Assembly (NCBI GenBank): GCA_947454715.1
Contig: CANGMZ010000018.1
Span: 1-39,599, forward strand
DNA: 39,599 nucleotides
Origin: Chitinophagaceae bacterium
Lineage (GTDB): Bacteria > Bacteroidota > Bacteroidia > Chitinophagales > Chitinophagaceae
Direction of reading: 5' to 3'
The position numbers were made by a program, and so were the translations under genes. Positions within the stretch are counted from its first letter, which is position 1; each line of letters starts with the position of its first letter. Below the pieces are notes generated by a model. It saw nothing but the letters and a program-made list of their open reading frames with translations. It was not told where the DNA came from and did not search any database. This document shows positions 16,338 through 26,615 of the stretch, one piece after another.

Positions 16338-17564
16338 ATGAAAGATAATCTGTTACGTCCCCGTGTGGAGATACTGCTGCTATTTCTGCTGTATCTTTTC
16401 ATATTTCCGGGGGTGTACATGGATTATGATATGGGTTTCTGGAGAGACTGGGCATTGCAAATTCATCGTTACGGGTTAAGCAATGCGTACGACCATGGTA
16501 TCAATTATTTCCCGGTATACCTTTATGGGCTTTATCTGTTCGACCTCTTGCAAGGAACAGAGGCGCACATAATTGCTAACATCAATAACATTAAAGTACT
16601 ATTTATCTTTTTCGACTTTTTGCCGGTATTTGTCTTGTGCCTGTTCCGTCAAAAGCTACTTTCTTGTAAAATACCCTACCTCTTCTTGTTGCTCAATATT
16701 GCATACGTATTCAACTCCATGATATGGGGGCAAATAGACAGTATCTATGCAAATCTCAGTTTTTTGGCAATTGTTGTAGGTTTACTATATCCTGTTATCG
16801 GTTCATTATTATACCTGTTGGCACTAAATACCAAACCCCAGGCAATAGAGTTTTTGCCGGTAATAGGCTTGGCATTGCTCTATAGTGTGCGAAAGTTTAA
16901 AACTGCATTTATCATAATTACCTCATTATCAATTACTCAGATTATCTTATTTCTACCATTTTTACAAAATGGTGGTGTGTCTAAACTCATGAATTTTGCC
17001 GTTCACTCGGTTGACCTATATAACAAACTATCCATTTGTGCTTTCAACATTTGGTACATTATAGTACCACACAACCAATACTTCATTAACGATAAAGACA
17101 CCTTTATCCTTATCTCATACAAGGCTACGGGGCTAATAATGTTCGGTACTGCATCTGCATTGGTATTATTCCCGCTACTCAAACATATATGGAATCTCAG
17201 AATTAAAAACTTACAACCCTCCGAACAAACATATCGTTATGTATTCTTAGGCACGGGGTTATTATGTCTCTACTTCTTTTACTTTAATACGCAGATGCAT
17301 GAACGATACGCTAACCCCATTATTATCTTTTTCTTCTTTTATGGTGGTGCATCACGCAACTACAAATTATACATATTGGCATCGATACCCTACTTCCTGA
17401 GTCTGGATAAGTGCTTTCCCAACTACCTTCCTATTGAGCATTATAAGATCATTTATGCAGATAAGATAATTGCATTATGGTATACTGCAACTGTAGTTTA
17501 TGGTAGCTGGCTGTATTATAAACTTGTAAAATCGGGTGACTCCATCACTGCCTCCATCAAATAA
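16338..17564 (+). CDS. Multi-span membrane glycosyltransferase (GT-C / GT87-like)
   Basis: The 408-residue integral membrane protein has about ten helices. The start is the ATG at 16338, one base after the previous stop, which implies coupled translation. GT-C-like features are the early loop DYDMGFWRDWALQIHRYG (about 29-46), NYFPVYLYG, WGQIDSIYANLS, LALNTKPQAIEFLP and the late QMHERYANPIIIFFF. The WGQIDS and HERY patterns recur in polyprenyl-phosphate-sugar-dependent mannosyl- or glucosyltransferases. It probably works with its upstream neighbour on surface glycans or protein glycosylation; this is inferred from adjacency. The exact family is not certain. Confidence 0.75.
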   Translation: MKDNLLRPRVEILLLFLLYLFIFPGVYMDYDMGFWRDWALQIHRYGLSNAYDHGINYFPVYLYGLYLFDLLQGTEAHIIANINNIKVLFIFFDFLPVFVLCLFRQKLLSCKIPYLFLLLNIAYVFNSMIWGQIDSIYANLSFLAIVVGLLYPVIGSLLYLLALNTKPQAIEFLPVIGLALLYSVRKFKTAFIIITSLSITQIILFLPFLQNGGVSKLMNFAVHSVDLYNKLSICAFNIWYIIVPHNQYFINDKDTFILISYKATGLIMFGTASALVLFPLLKHIWNLRIKNLQPSEQTYRYVFLGTGLLCLYFFYFNTQMHERYANPIIIFFFFYGGASRNYKLYILASIPYFLSLDKCFPNYLPIEHYKIIYADKIIALWYTATVVYGSWLYYKLVKSGDSITASIK

Positions 17565-17598
17565 ACGCAACATTAACAAAGCCCCGCATAAACTTTCG

Positions 17599-17606
17599 TA
17601 CTTTTG
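17599..17606 (+). promoter_or_regulatory. -7 box of the RNA helicase, leaderless start
   Basis: TACTTTTG is an exact match ending 5 nt before the ATG at 17612. No clear -33 TTTG at the expected distance. Confidence 0.5.
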
Positions 17607-17611
17607 CAGCA

Positions 17612-18943
17612 ATGCAAAATAAAAATTACTCAATTGAACAGATTCTTACTGATCTGAAAATTGAAGCACTCAACGAGATGCAGCTCACTTCGATAGAAGC
17701 CAGCAAAAAAGACAACGACATCATTTTATTATCAGCAACTGGTTCAGGAAAGACATTGGCTTTCTTACTACCTATACTTGACCTTATAGATGAAAGTAAC
17801 AAACTAACACAGGCATTGATCATCGTTCCATCTCGCGAACTGGCTATGCAAATAGAGCATGTGTTCAGGGCTATGCGCACAGGAATGAAGATTACCTGCT
17901 GCTATGGTGGTCACCTTAGAGAAACGGAAGAGAACAACCTCATTCAGCCTCCTGCGCTAATTGTAGGTACTCCCGGCCGATTGGCAGATCATATCCGCAG
18001 AGGTAACATTACAGTCGATGCTATTAAAACTTTGGTACTCGATGAGTTTGACAAATCACTGGAGCTAGGTTTCCATGAAGAAATGTCTTTCATCATTGAT
18101 TCTTTAAGAAACGTAAAGAAACGCATTCTTACTTCTGCTACTGAAGCAGTAGAGATACCGGATTTTTTCAGAATGAATGCTCCGGTTAAAATCAACTTCC
18201 TCACGGGCGACAATAACATGCCGGAGGGACTGACCATAAAAACAGTGCTTTCTGAAGATAAAGACAAGGTAGATACTTTGTTCCGTTTACTATGTATGAT
18301 TGGCGGCACAAGGTCATCTATTGTATTCTGTAACCATAGAGAATCTGTAGAACGCACCAGCGAACTACTGAAAGAAAAAGGTATCAGTAACGAATTCTAT
18401 CATGGAGCTATGGAGCAGCAGGAAAGAGATAGTGCACTTTGTAAGTTCAAAAACGGCAGCACTAACGTCTTGATTACTACTGATCTGGCGTCACGCGGAC
18501 TCGATATCGCCAATATCAGAAACATTATTCATTACCACCTGCCACATACCGAAGATATATACACTCACAGAAACGGACGTACGGCAAGAATGGACGCATC
18601 GGGCACTGCCATCATCATATTGTCTGCAGGGGAACGCCTACCGGAATATGTGGATCAAAACATAGAGTCAATAACACTTCCTGAAGCTGCTATATTACCG
18701 GAAAACCCAAAGTGGGTTACCTTCTTCATTGCAGCCGGCAAGAAAGATAAAGTGAACAAAATTGACATCGTAGGCTTCTTAGCACAAAAAGGACAACTAA
18801 AAAAAGAGGATATCGGACTAATTGAGGTTAAAGACTTCTTCTCTTTTGTGGCAGTACGAAAATTAAAAGCTAGCGCTGCTCTTGACTTAGTAAAACACGA
18901 AAAAATAAAAGGTAAAAAGGTAAGAATCGATATTGCTAAATAA
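17612..18943 (+). CDS. DEAD-box-type ATP-dependent RNA helicase, DbpA-like C-terminus
   Basis: The 443-residue cytoplasmic helicase has motif Q (Gln24), Walker A ATGSGKT (42-48), PSRELA (73-78), TPGRL (120-124), motif II as DEFD (144-147) where DEAD is usual, and SAT (175-177). The second RecA domain has VFCNHRESVERT, TTDLASRGLDI and HRNGRTARM where HRIGRTGR is usual. The last 70 residues (VNKIDIVGFLAQKGQL, LIEVKDFFSFVAV, GKKVRIDIAK) resemble the DbpA RNA-binding domain, which targets 23S rRNA in the founding member. A ribosome-assembly role is therefore likely. It is followed by a strong bidirectional terminator. Confidence 0.9.
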   Translation: MQNKNYSIEQILTDLKIEALNEMQLTSIEASKKDNDIILLSATGSGKTLAFLLPILDLIDESNKLTQALIIVPSRELAMQIEHVFRAMRTGMKITCCYGGHLRETEENNLIQPPALIVGTPGRLADHIRRGNITVDAIKTLVLDEFDKSLELGFHEEMSFIIDSLRNVKKRILTSATEAVEIPDFFRMNAPVKINFLTGDNNMPEGLTIKTVLSEDKDKVDTLFRLLCMIGGTRSSIVFCNHRESVERTSELLKEKGISNEFYHGAMEQQERDSALCKFKNGSTNVLITTDLASRGLDIANIRNIIHYHLPHTEDIYTHRNGRTARMDASGTAIIILSAGERLPEYVDQNIESITLPEAAILPENPKWVTFFIAAGKKDKVNKIDIVGFLAQKGQLKKEDIGLIEVKDFFSFVAVRKLKASAALDLVKHEKIKGKKVRIDIAK

Positions 18944-18964
18944 TATCAATATTGGCAAATAACT

Positions 18965-19001
18965 AGAAAGGGAGAAAAGCGTATCGCTTTTCTCCCTTTC
19001 T
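18965..19001. terminator. Bidirectional intrinsic terminator
   Basis: A perfect 17-bp stem AGAAAGGGAGAAAAGCG / CGCTTTTCTCCCTTTCT has a 3-nt loop. It lies between the convergent helicase and arginine decarboxylase genes. Confidence 0.9.
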
Positions 19002-19040
19002 TATAAAATACAGTATTGATTACCTAAAATAATCAAAGCA

Positions 19041-20456
19041 TTACTTAATATAACCAAGTATCTTCAGCATGCTTTGTGGTGTTTGCTCTCTTGCATACAA
19101 CCAATCTTCCATATTACCCTCCTTATCATATTCTACAACGATATGCTTTGGAGAAGGTATCATGCAATGCTTGATACCACCATATCCGGCCAACTGATCT
19201 TGATAAGCACCTGTGTGGAAGAAGCCTATATACAATGGCTCTTTAGATTTTTCCTTATCAATCTTAGGCAAGAACACGGCATTAATATGCTCTTCTGATG
19301 TATAGAAGTCATGGCTATCGCAGGTAAGTCCACCCAGATGCACCTCCTGATATTCATGATCCCATTTATTAATAGGTAGCATCAGGAATTTCTCCCCTAT
19401 ACCCCATGTATCCGGCAAAGTTGTAATAAATGAACTGTCAATCATATACCAGATCTCACGATCATTCTGCATCTTTTCATCAAGAACGCTATATACAACA
19501 GCACCTGTTTCACCAATCGTAAATGAACCGAATTCAGTGTAAATATCCGGAACCTCCACTTTATTCTTCTTACATACTGTCTTGATTGTCAATACAATCT
19601 CATTGATCATGTAATTGTAATCATAATCAAAGTTCAAAGAATGTTTAATAGGCAAACCGCCACCAATATTCAGGGCTTTCAACTCGGGACATATTTTCTT
19701 GAGCTGGCAGTAAAGGTTCAATACCTTATTCAATTCACTCCAGTAATACACATCGTCCTTTATACCCTTATTCATGAAGAAGTGCAACATCTTCAGACGG
19801 AATTTCTCATTACCCTTGATTTTATCAATGTAAAATTCAAGAATATCACGACTGCGAATACCTAAACGTGAGGTATAAAAGTCAAAAGTCGGTTCTTCTT
19901 CAGTTGCAATTCTCAGACCTATATTCACCGGCTCTTTTGAGCGAATAGATTTCTTATAGTCTTCAAATTCATTCTTATTATCGAGTACAGGAATAACATT
20001 CTTAAAGCCATCATTGATAAGTGATGCTATACTGCGGGTATATGCCTTGGTCTTAAAACCATTGCAGATAATAAATGTCTCTTTGTTGATTTTCTTCTTT
20101 GCATACAATTGCTTGATGATATCAATATCATAAGCAAAAGAAGTTTCCAAATGCACATTGTGCTTTAGTGTCTCTTCTACTATAAAAGAGAAATGCGAAC
20201 TTTTTGTACAATAGCAATAAAAATACTCACCTTCATACTTATGCTTCTTAATAGCATCTGCAAACATCTTCTTGGCCTTGGCTACCTGCATCCCAATCTT
20301 GGGCAAAAAGGTAAGTTTAAATGGAGTGCCGTATTTATCAATGAGCGCCTTAATGTCTACATTGTTAAAAAGAAGCGTGTTGTTGTCGTTAGTATCAAAA
20401 CCTTCCTGAGGGAAATGGAACGTCTGATGTACGAGATCGGTGTAAGTATTATTCAT
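19041..20456 (-). CDS. speA: Arginine decarboxylase (fold III PLP enzyme)
   Basis: The 471-residue enzyme belongs to the alanine-racemase-fold PLP decarboxylases. The likely PLP lysine is in CYCTKSSH (Lys85). The phosphate-binding Gly-rich stretch is ALNIGGGLPIKHS, and the second active-site region is GGLTCDSHDFYTSEE with its Cys. Bacteroidetes carry a short arginine decarboxylase of this size, clearly shorter than E. coli SpeA (over 630 residues), so agmatine for polyamine synthesis is the likely product. A related diamino-acid decarboxylase is possible. No other polyamine gene lies nearby. A -7-like TAATTTTG occurs on the minus strand at 20504-20511. Confidence 0.85.
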   Translation of the reverse strand: MNNTYTDLVHQTFHFPQEGFDTNDNNTLLFNNVDIKALIDKYGTPFKLTFLPKIGMQVAKAKKMFADAIKKHKYEGEYFYCYCTKSSHFSFIVEETLKHNVHLETSFAYDIDIIKQLYAKKKINKETFIICNGFKTKAYTRSIASLINDGFKNVIPVLDNKNEFEDYKKSIRSKEPVNIGLRIATEEEPTFDFYTSRLGIRSRDILEFYIDKIKGNEKFRLKMLHFFMNKGIKDDVYYWSELNKVLNLYCQLKKICPELKALNIGGGLPIKHSLNFDYDYNYMINEIVLTIKTVCKKNKVEVPDIYTEFGSFTIGETGAVVYSVLDEKMQNDREIWYMIDSSFITTLPDTWGIGEKFLMLPINKWDHEYQEVHLGGLTCDSHDFYTSEEHINAVFLPKIDKEKSKEPLYIGFFHTGAYQDQLAGYGGIKHCMIPSPKHIVVEYDKEGNMEDWLYAREQTPQSMLKILGYIK

Positions 20457-20603
20457 TTATAATCACAAAAAAGTTGCAAATGATCAATATTGTTTAGACA
20501 TAACAAAATTAGTACTTTACTACAATCTTGTGTCATTTTCTTTTACGCTACTACTAAAATTAATCTTAGCACGGATTCCAGTATGTTTGCAGTGTATTAG
20601 AAA

Positions 20604-21584
20604 ATGAAAAAAGCATTAATTCAAATGAACCTCGCAGTATTGCTGTGGGGATTTACAGGTGTTCTGGGACGCGCCATTTCGCTTGAAGCACCTATGTTGG
20701 TGTGGTACCGTATGTTGTTTACTGCCCTCTTTATGGCAGGTATACTCACCTACAGAAAACAATGGACTCCCGTAACCCGGAAAGACCTGTGGCAGCTTAT
20801 CTCTGTAGGTTGCTTAATGGGCTTGCATTGGGTAGCATTTTATGGTGCTATTAAGTTCACAAATGCATCTATTGCTTTGGTGTGCTTGTCCACAGCAAGT
20901 GTGTTCACATCACTGCTCGACCCTCTCGTAAATAAAGGAAAATTCGACTATAAGGAGATTTTACTTGGCTGGCTGGCCATAGCAGGTGTGTATATTATTT
21001 ATCACTTCCAGCCATCAGATACTGTTTCTGCTACTGGCACTCCATCTTTCAGCAATTACGGTCTGGGAATCATTTCCGGCGTAGTAGCAGCTATTCTCAG
21101 TTCTGTGTTTACGGTGTTGAATAAGAATGTAGCACATAAATACCCGGCCAGAACAATGGTTTTTTATGAAATGACTACCGGTTGGCTGTTTATTACACTA
21201 CTGTTGCCGGTTGTTTTTTATTATCTGCCAGATACTAAATTCCTACCTCGCTCTGCAGATTTGCTAAGTATAGATTGGTCAAAAAACGATTGGCTATGGT
21301 TGGTAGTACTAAGTTTATGCTGCACTGTTTGGGCGCAGTCTTTGGCACTAACAGCCCTTAAAAAGCTATCTTCATTCATGGTTACCTTGTCCGTAAATCT
21401 GGAACCTATCTATGGTATGATATTGGCATTTATCCTCTATCATGAAAATAAAGAACTGGGTAAAGGCTTCTTTATAGGTGTATCACTCATCATATTGTCT
21501 GTAGTGCTTCAGGTAATTCGAATGCTCAAACCGAAACAAACATTATCTCCTGGTCTTATAGAAGAGAAAGGAGGAATTGACTAA
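20604..21584 (+). CDS. DMT-superfamily (EamA) transporter
   Basis: The 326-residue inner-membrane protein has ten predicted helices arranged as two EamA repeats. The first begins MNLAVLLWGFTGVLGRAIS and the second GLGIISGVVAAILSSVFTVLNKNVA. Phrases such as GLHWVAFYGAIKFTNASIALVCL and the late ALKKLSSFMVTLSVNLEPIYGMILAFILYHE are typical of drug/metabolite exporters. The substrate cannot be inferred. A -7 box TATGTTTG (20582-20589) lies 14 nt before the ATG. It is monocistronic, closed by the terminator at 21619-21662. Confidence 0.9.
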   Translation: MKKALIQMNLAVLLWGFTGVLGRAISLEAPMLVWYRMLFTALFMAGILTYRKQWTPVTRKDLWQLISVGCLMGLHWVAFYGAIKFTNASIALVCLSTASVFTSLLDPLVNKGKFDYKEILLGWLAIAGVYIIYHFQPSDTVSATGTPSFSNYGLGIISGVVAAILSSVFTVLNKNVAHKYPARTMVFYEMTTGWLFITLLLPVVFYYLPDTKFLPRSADLLSIDWSKNDWLWLVVLSLCCTVWAQSLALTALKKLSSFMVTLSVNLEPIYGMILAFILYHENKELGKGFFIGVSLIILSVVLQVIRMLKPKQTLSPGLIEEKGGID

Positions 21585-21618
21585 CAAAGTAATTCACTCA
21601 AATTATCCTTCCCATAAA

Positions 21619-21662
21619 AAAAGGAAGTAAAGTTAACCACACAGGTCACTTTACTTCCTTTT
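21619..21662. terminator. Bidirectional intrinsic terminator
   Basis: A perfect 15-bp stem AAAAGGAAGTAAAGT / ACTTTACTTCCTTTT lies between the convergent transporter and ferredoxin genes. Its 14-nt loop can form a further ACC/GGT pairing. Confidence 0.9.
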
Positions 21663-21680
21663 AACATACCTTATAAATGA

Positions 21681-22031
21681 TTAGTTAAGATGTAATTTTT
21701 CTTTCTTAGCTAACAACTCATCAACTGTTTCTTTATACATTTCATCAGGTACGCAGCAGTCAACCGGACATACGGCAGCACACTGTGGCTCATCATGAAA
21801 ACCCTGGCACTCTGTACACTTATTAGGAGTAATGTAGTAAGTATCAACAGACACAGGCTTATGAGCAGCTTCCGCATCTGTTATTGTTCCATCAATCAAT
21901 GTGTAAGAGCCTTTTACACCTGTACCATCAGCCATTGCCCACTCTACACCACCTTCATAGATCGCATTATTAGGACATTCCGGTTCGCAGGCTCCGCAGT
22001 TAATGCACTCATCTGTTATTTTAATAGCCAT
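21681..22031 (-). CDS. 2[4Fe-4S] ferredoxin
   Basis: The 116-residue electron carrier has the first cluster motif [12 protein letters not shown] (Cys9, 12, 15, 19). The second set begins with [18 protein letters not shown] (Cys72, 75, 84, 88), with extra Cys92-93. The longer gap between the second and third Cys of the second motif, and the C-terminal helical tail ([16 protein letters not shown]), are features of the Alvin-type 8Fe ferredoxins. The intervening segment of about 50 residues (residues 20-70) is longer than in short clostridial ferredoxins. The redox partner is not evident from the neighbours. It is monocistronic. Confidence 0.92.
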   Translation of the reverse strand: MAIKITDECINCGACEPECPNNAIYEGGVEWAMADGTGVKGSYTLIDGTITDAEAAHKPVSVDTYYITPNKCTECQGFHDEPQCAAVCPVDCCVPDEMYKETVDELLAKKEKLHLN

Positions 22032-22195
22032 TCCTGTAGTTATTTAGAATTAGAATTGTGTGTTATTGTTTATATCGATTGTAAAGTTACTAATTACGAC
22101 CAAATGAAAATACAATGATTACCTTAAATTGAACATAATTTCTATTCCCATTTCTAAGACAAACGAATCATCGCTCACAAATAAGAACAAATCTT

Positions 22196-22831
22196 TTAAT
22201 CTACTTTAGTAGTAAAGCCACTCAACAACTCCTCCATATCCGCTTTATGCTTATTGTACAATGATTCTGATGTATAAGTAATAAATTGAACTGTCATATC
22301 ATCACTACTGTAATAATAGGCAAGGTAAACGAACTTAATACCTTGTGATGTGGCTCTCTTTTCTATCACACGCATGATATTTCCATTTACCCTTCGAGTT
22401 TCCATCCTTACAATGTGTGCATCCGGTGCGGTTTTCTTTGTATTTGACAAAGTAATATTCACCAATTCGTCCAACCCAATGCCAATACCTTCAGGAATAG
22501 TCATGGCATAAGCATCACCATTCTTAAGCGAGTATCTGTACTCAATTGGTGTTTCTTCATTAGTTTTAGGAGAAGAAAAGGTCCATTTTTTAGGATCTAT
22601 CCATATTCCATACTTTAATCGCTTACCCTTAATCAGAAACGTTGCTTTTCCACTTTTGGTAACTACAGGCGTATCAAGACGAGTTTCGTAAGATGGTGTA
22701 ACCGAAGCAGACCGCCACGTACCATCTTTATTAAGTATTACCTCTTCTCCATTATCCGTTACCGCCCTCACTTGCGCTTTGGCAGTAAAAAAAGTCCCTG
22801 CAAGCAGTAAAGATAAAAATATGATTCTCAT
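22196..22831 (-). CDS. Exported hypothetical protein downstream of pgk
   Basis: The 211-residue protein has a signal peptide (MRIIFLSLLLAGTFFTAKAQ). It continues with VRAVTDNGEEVILNKDGTWR, a short motif common near the N-terminus of Bacteroidetes periplasmic proteins. The rest is a soluble alpha/beta-looking domain with no motif I recognise. It starts 19 bp after pgk on the same strand, so it is probably co-transcribed with pgk. A functional link to glycolysis is not implied. Confidence 0.75.
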   Translation of the reverse strand: MRIIFLSLLLAGTFFTAKAQVRAVTDNGEEVILNKDGTWRSASVTPSYETRLDTPVVTKSGKATFLIKGKRLKYGIWIDPKKWTFSSPKTNEETPIEYRYSLKNGDAYAMTIPEGIGIGLDELVNITLSNTKKTAPDAHIVRMETRRVNGNIMRVIEKRATSQGIKFVYLAYYYSSDDMTVQFITYTSESLYNKHKADMEELLSGFTTKVD

Positions 22832-22850
22832 AGAATTGTTTATATATCAA

Positions 22851-24065
22851 TTAAGCGTTCTTGATTGCTGCAATACCCGGTAATTCCTTACCCTCAAAGT
22901 ACTCCAGCATAGCACCGCCGCCTGTTGATACATAACTCACCTTATCTGCAAAATTGAATTTATTAACAGCAGCAACGCTGTCGCCACCACCAACTAATGA
23001 ATACGCACCCTTGGCAGTAGCGGCTACAACAGCCTCTGCAATTGCCTTAGTACCACCCTGAAATTTTTCCATTTCAAATACCCCCATCGGACCATTCCAA
23101 AGTATTGTCTTTGCTTCGCCAATGATATGTTTGAACTGCGTAATTGCCATCTGGCTGATATCCAATCCCATCCAACCCGCAGGAATTTCATTGCTCAATG
23201 ATGATGAAGTATTCGCATCTGCTGCAAACTTATCGGCAATTATGCTATCTGCAGGCAAATGAATGCAAACACCCTTTGCTTCTGCTTTCTTCAATAGATC
23301 TACTGCCATTTCCATGCGGTCATCTTCGCACAATGAATTACCTATTGTACCACCCTGCGCTTTATAGAAAGTATAAGCCATGCCACCACCTATGATAATG
23401 TCAGTAGCTCTTTCCAGCAGATTTTCAATAATAAGTATCTTGTCAGAAACCTTGGCACCACCAACTATGGCCACAAACGGCTTGTCATTAGCATGCATCA
23501 CTTTTTCAGCAGCAGCAACCTCGCCTTCCATCAATAAGCCGAACATCTTCTTATCGCCGGGAAAAAACTGAGCAATGATAGCAGTAGAAGCATGAGCACG
23601 GTGAGCAGTACCAAATGCATCATTTACATATACATCACCATACTGAGCAAGTTTTTCTGCAAAATCTTTGTCGCCTTTTTCTTCCTGCTTGTAGTAGCGC
23701 AGGTTTTCCAACAGCAATACCTGACCCGGTTTCAAATCTTTAGCTTTCTGAGCAGCGTCATCACCAATACAATCTGCTGCAAACTGCACATCAATACCCA
23801 ACAATTTTGACAAATGTGTAGCTACCGGCTGTAAAGTAAAATCAGCCAAAGTCAACTCAGGCTTCTTTTCAATATCTTTCAGCGGACGGCCCCAGTGACT
23901 CATCAATACCACCGCACCACCATCAGCCAATATCTTCTTAATAGTAGGCAAGGCAGCAGTCATACGTGTATCATCACCGATAACACCATTCTTAATTGGC
24001 ACATTAAAGTCAACGCGTATCAGCGCTTTTTGATTTGCAAAATTGTGGTTGGAAAAGTTTGACAT
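22851..24065 (-). CDS. pgk: Phosphoglycerate kinase
   Basis: The glycolytic enzyme makes ATP and 3-phosphoglycerate from 1,3-bisphosphoglycerate and ADP. The 404 residues include the N-terminal signature [14 protein letters not shown], substrate-binding [43 protein letters not shown] and the nucleotide region [11 protein letters not shown] and GGGDSVAAV. All are intact. It lies downstream of gap on the same strand but is separated from it by a strong terminator (24118-24149), so it needs read-through or its own promoter. Confidence 0.97.
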   Translation of the reverse strand: MSNFSNHNFANQKALIRVDFNVPIKNGVIGDDTRMTAALPTIKKILADGGAVVLMSHWGRPLKDIEKKPELTLADFTLQPVATHLSKLLGIDVQFAADCIGDDAAQKAKDLKPGQVLLLENLRYYKQEEKGDKDFAEKLAQYGDVYVNDAFGTAHRAHASTAIIAQFFPGDKKMFGLLMEGEVAAAEKVMHANDKPFVAIVGGAKVSDKILIIENLLERATDIIIGGGMAYTFYKAQGGTIGNSLCEDDRMEMAVDLLKKAEAKGVCIHLPADSIIADKFAADANTSSSLSNEIPAGWMGLDISQMAITQFKHIIGEAKTILWNGPMGVFEMEKFQGGTKAIAEAVVAATAKGAYSLVGGGDSVAAVNKFNFADKVSYVSTGGGAMLEYFEGKELPGIAAIKNA

Positions 24066-24117
24066 TGATATATTTTTAATAGTTATTAGCTAATTGATTT
24101 CTTAACGGGGTAAAAAT

Positions 24118-24149
24118 AATAAAACCCGCACAATAATGCGGGTTTTATT
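24118..24149. terminator. Intrinsic terminator between gap and pgk
   Basis: A perfect 13-bp stem AATAAAACCCGCA / TGCGGGTTTTATT has a 6-nt loop. The A/T-rich ends give a U-rich tail on both strands. It separates two co-directional glycolytic genes. Confidence 0.85.
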
Positions 24150-24169
24150 GGTAATGTGTTTATGGAAAA

Positions 24170-25207
<1,038 letters not shown>

Positions 25208-25219
25208 TTAAAAGTGATG

Positions 25220-25251
25220 CAAAGGTACAGAGTGTATATATTAAATCCAAA
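25220..25251 (-). promoter_or_regulatory. Promoter of gap
   Basis: On the minus strand there is TTTG (25251-25248), 20 nt, then TACCTTTG (25227-25220), a textbook Bacteroidetes promoter. The ATG is 39 nt after the box. Confidence 0.75.
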
Positions 25252-25368
25252 GAATTAGCACACCTATACCCTCTTTTAACCTGCTTTAATGCAACTACAG
25301 CGCATGTTTTAACAATACTCTTGAATATATTTTGACACCAAATTCGCTGACATAACATCGGTTTTATT

Positions 25369-25376
25369 TACTTTTC
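25369..25376 (+). promoter_or_regulatory. Candidate -7 box, leaderless start
   Basis: TACTTTTC (7 of 8 to TAnnTTTG) ends 4 nt before the ATG at 25381. No -33 TTTG at normal spacing. Confidence 0.35.
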
Positions 25377-25380
25377 CGAC

Positions 25381-25785
25381 ATGAATGCAGCTGCCGACAA
25401 CAACAAAAATGAGCACTCTACTCAAAACGGACAAGGTTATTCACTCGCAAAATATCGCTGGATAGAGAATGCGCACATATTGCTCTGGCTGATAAAAGAT
25501 ACTTGCTGGGTGCTGGAATGGAAACCGGGAGGTATGTTCATGATTGCACCAACCATAAGCGTTGCAGTCTATATTCTCTGGCAATCACGGCGTAGCCGCG
25601 TAGATCTCTTTCATAATATTGCCGTATGCCTTTGGATTAGTGCCAACTCTGTATGGATGACCGGTGAATTCTTTAAATGGGAATTGCGCCCGGTTGCTGC
25701 AGGGCTATTCATAACCGGATTAAGCATACTCATTATTTATTATATCCTGTTTTTCCGCAAAGACAGACGGAAAGAATTATCATAA
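25381..25785 (+). CDS. Small conserved-looking membrane protein, unknown function
   Basis: The 134-residue protein has a polar N-terminus of about 25 residues (NNKNEHSTQNGQG) and then three or four hydrophobic segments: around 31-46, 51-67, 77-95 and 104-124. It is unusually rich in Trp (WLIKDTCWVLEWKPGG; VCLWISANSVWMTGEFFKWE). It ends in a basic tail (FRKDRRKELS). I do not recognise a family. lipB follows 73 bp downstream on the same strand but may be transcribed separately. Confidence 0.7.
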   Translation: MNAAADNNKNEHSTQNGQGYSLAKYRWIENAHILLWLIKDTCWVLEWKPGGMFMIAPTISVAVYILWQSRRSRVDLFHNIAVCLWISANSVWMTGEFFKWELRPVAAGLFITGLSILIIYYILFFRKDRRKELS

Positions 25786-25858
25786 CTGTGTTAATTTATT
25801 TTAGCCAATAACTGTTTTTCAAAATTCCGCACTTTAAGCTTTAACTTGCATATAGTTT

Positions 25859-26593
25859 ATGGAATCAATATTATTTCAGGATTTGGGGAATGTGGCTTAC
25901 GATGTGGCATGGGATTACCAGGAAACATTAATGAAAGCTAGTTTGGAAGCTAAAGCGCAGTGGTACAACTCACCGGAACTGGATCGTGTGCAAGGCCCCG
26001 ACACAAAACATCACCTGTTATTTTGTGAGCACCCTCATGTATACACATTGGGCAAAAGTGGTCATATTGAAAATCTCCTGGTCAACAATGCCATGTTGCA
26101 GGAGCTGAATGTATCTTTTTTCAAAACTAACAGAGGCGGAGATATCACATATCACGGTCCCGGACAAATAGTTGGCTATCCTATTCTCGATTTAGAGCGT
26201 TTTATTACCGATTTGGGCAAGTACATGCGTAATCTGGAGGAAGTAATGATACGTATGTTGGCTCATTATGGTATAGTAGCCGGCAGACTGGAAGGTTCAA
26301 CAGGTGTTTGGCTCGATGCAGATATAAAGGGTAAAGCCCGGAAAATATGCGCTATGGGCGTAAGATGCAGCCGTTGGGTAACTATGCACGGCTTTGCACT
26401 CAATGTAAACACAGATTTGAATTATTTTAATTATATTGTGCCTTGTGGCATAACTGATAAGAGTGTCACCTCTATGCAAAAAGAACTAGGCCGAGTGATT
26501 GACGAACAGGAGGTAAAAGATAAATTAATTGCTGAATTCGGACAAGTATTTGGCGCAGATATGGTAATTCAGAGAAAGAAGGAGTTGGTATGA
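25859..26593 (+). CDS. lipB: Octanoyl-[ACP]:protein N-octanoyltransferase
   Basis: The enzyme moves octanoate from acyl-carrier protein to lipoyl domains of 2-oxoacid dehydrogenases and the glycine cleavage H protein. The 244 residues have the LipB signature RGGDITYHGPGQ (92-103), the catalytic Lys162 region KARKICAMGVRCSRW and the catalytic Cys196 in IVPCGITDKSVTSM. All are intact. A membrane-protein gene follows 22 bp after its stop, probably in one transcript. No lipA lies in the window. Confidence 0.95.
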   Translation: MESILFQDLGNVAYDVAWDYQETLMKASLEAKAQWYNSPELDRVQGPDTKHHLLFCEHPHVYTLGKSGHIENLLVNNAMLQELNVSFFKTNRGGDITYHGPGQIVGYPILDLERFITDLGKYMRNLEEVMIRMLAHYGIVAGRLEGSTGVWLDADIKGKARKICAMGVRCSRWVTMHGFALNVNTDLNYFNYIVPCGITDKSVTSMQKELGRVIDEQEVKDKLIAEFGQVFGADMVIQRKKELV

Positions 26594-26615
26594 TTTTTTT
26601 GATTCTTAATAATCA

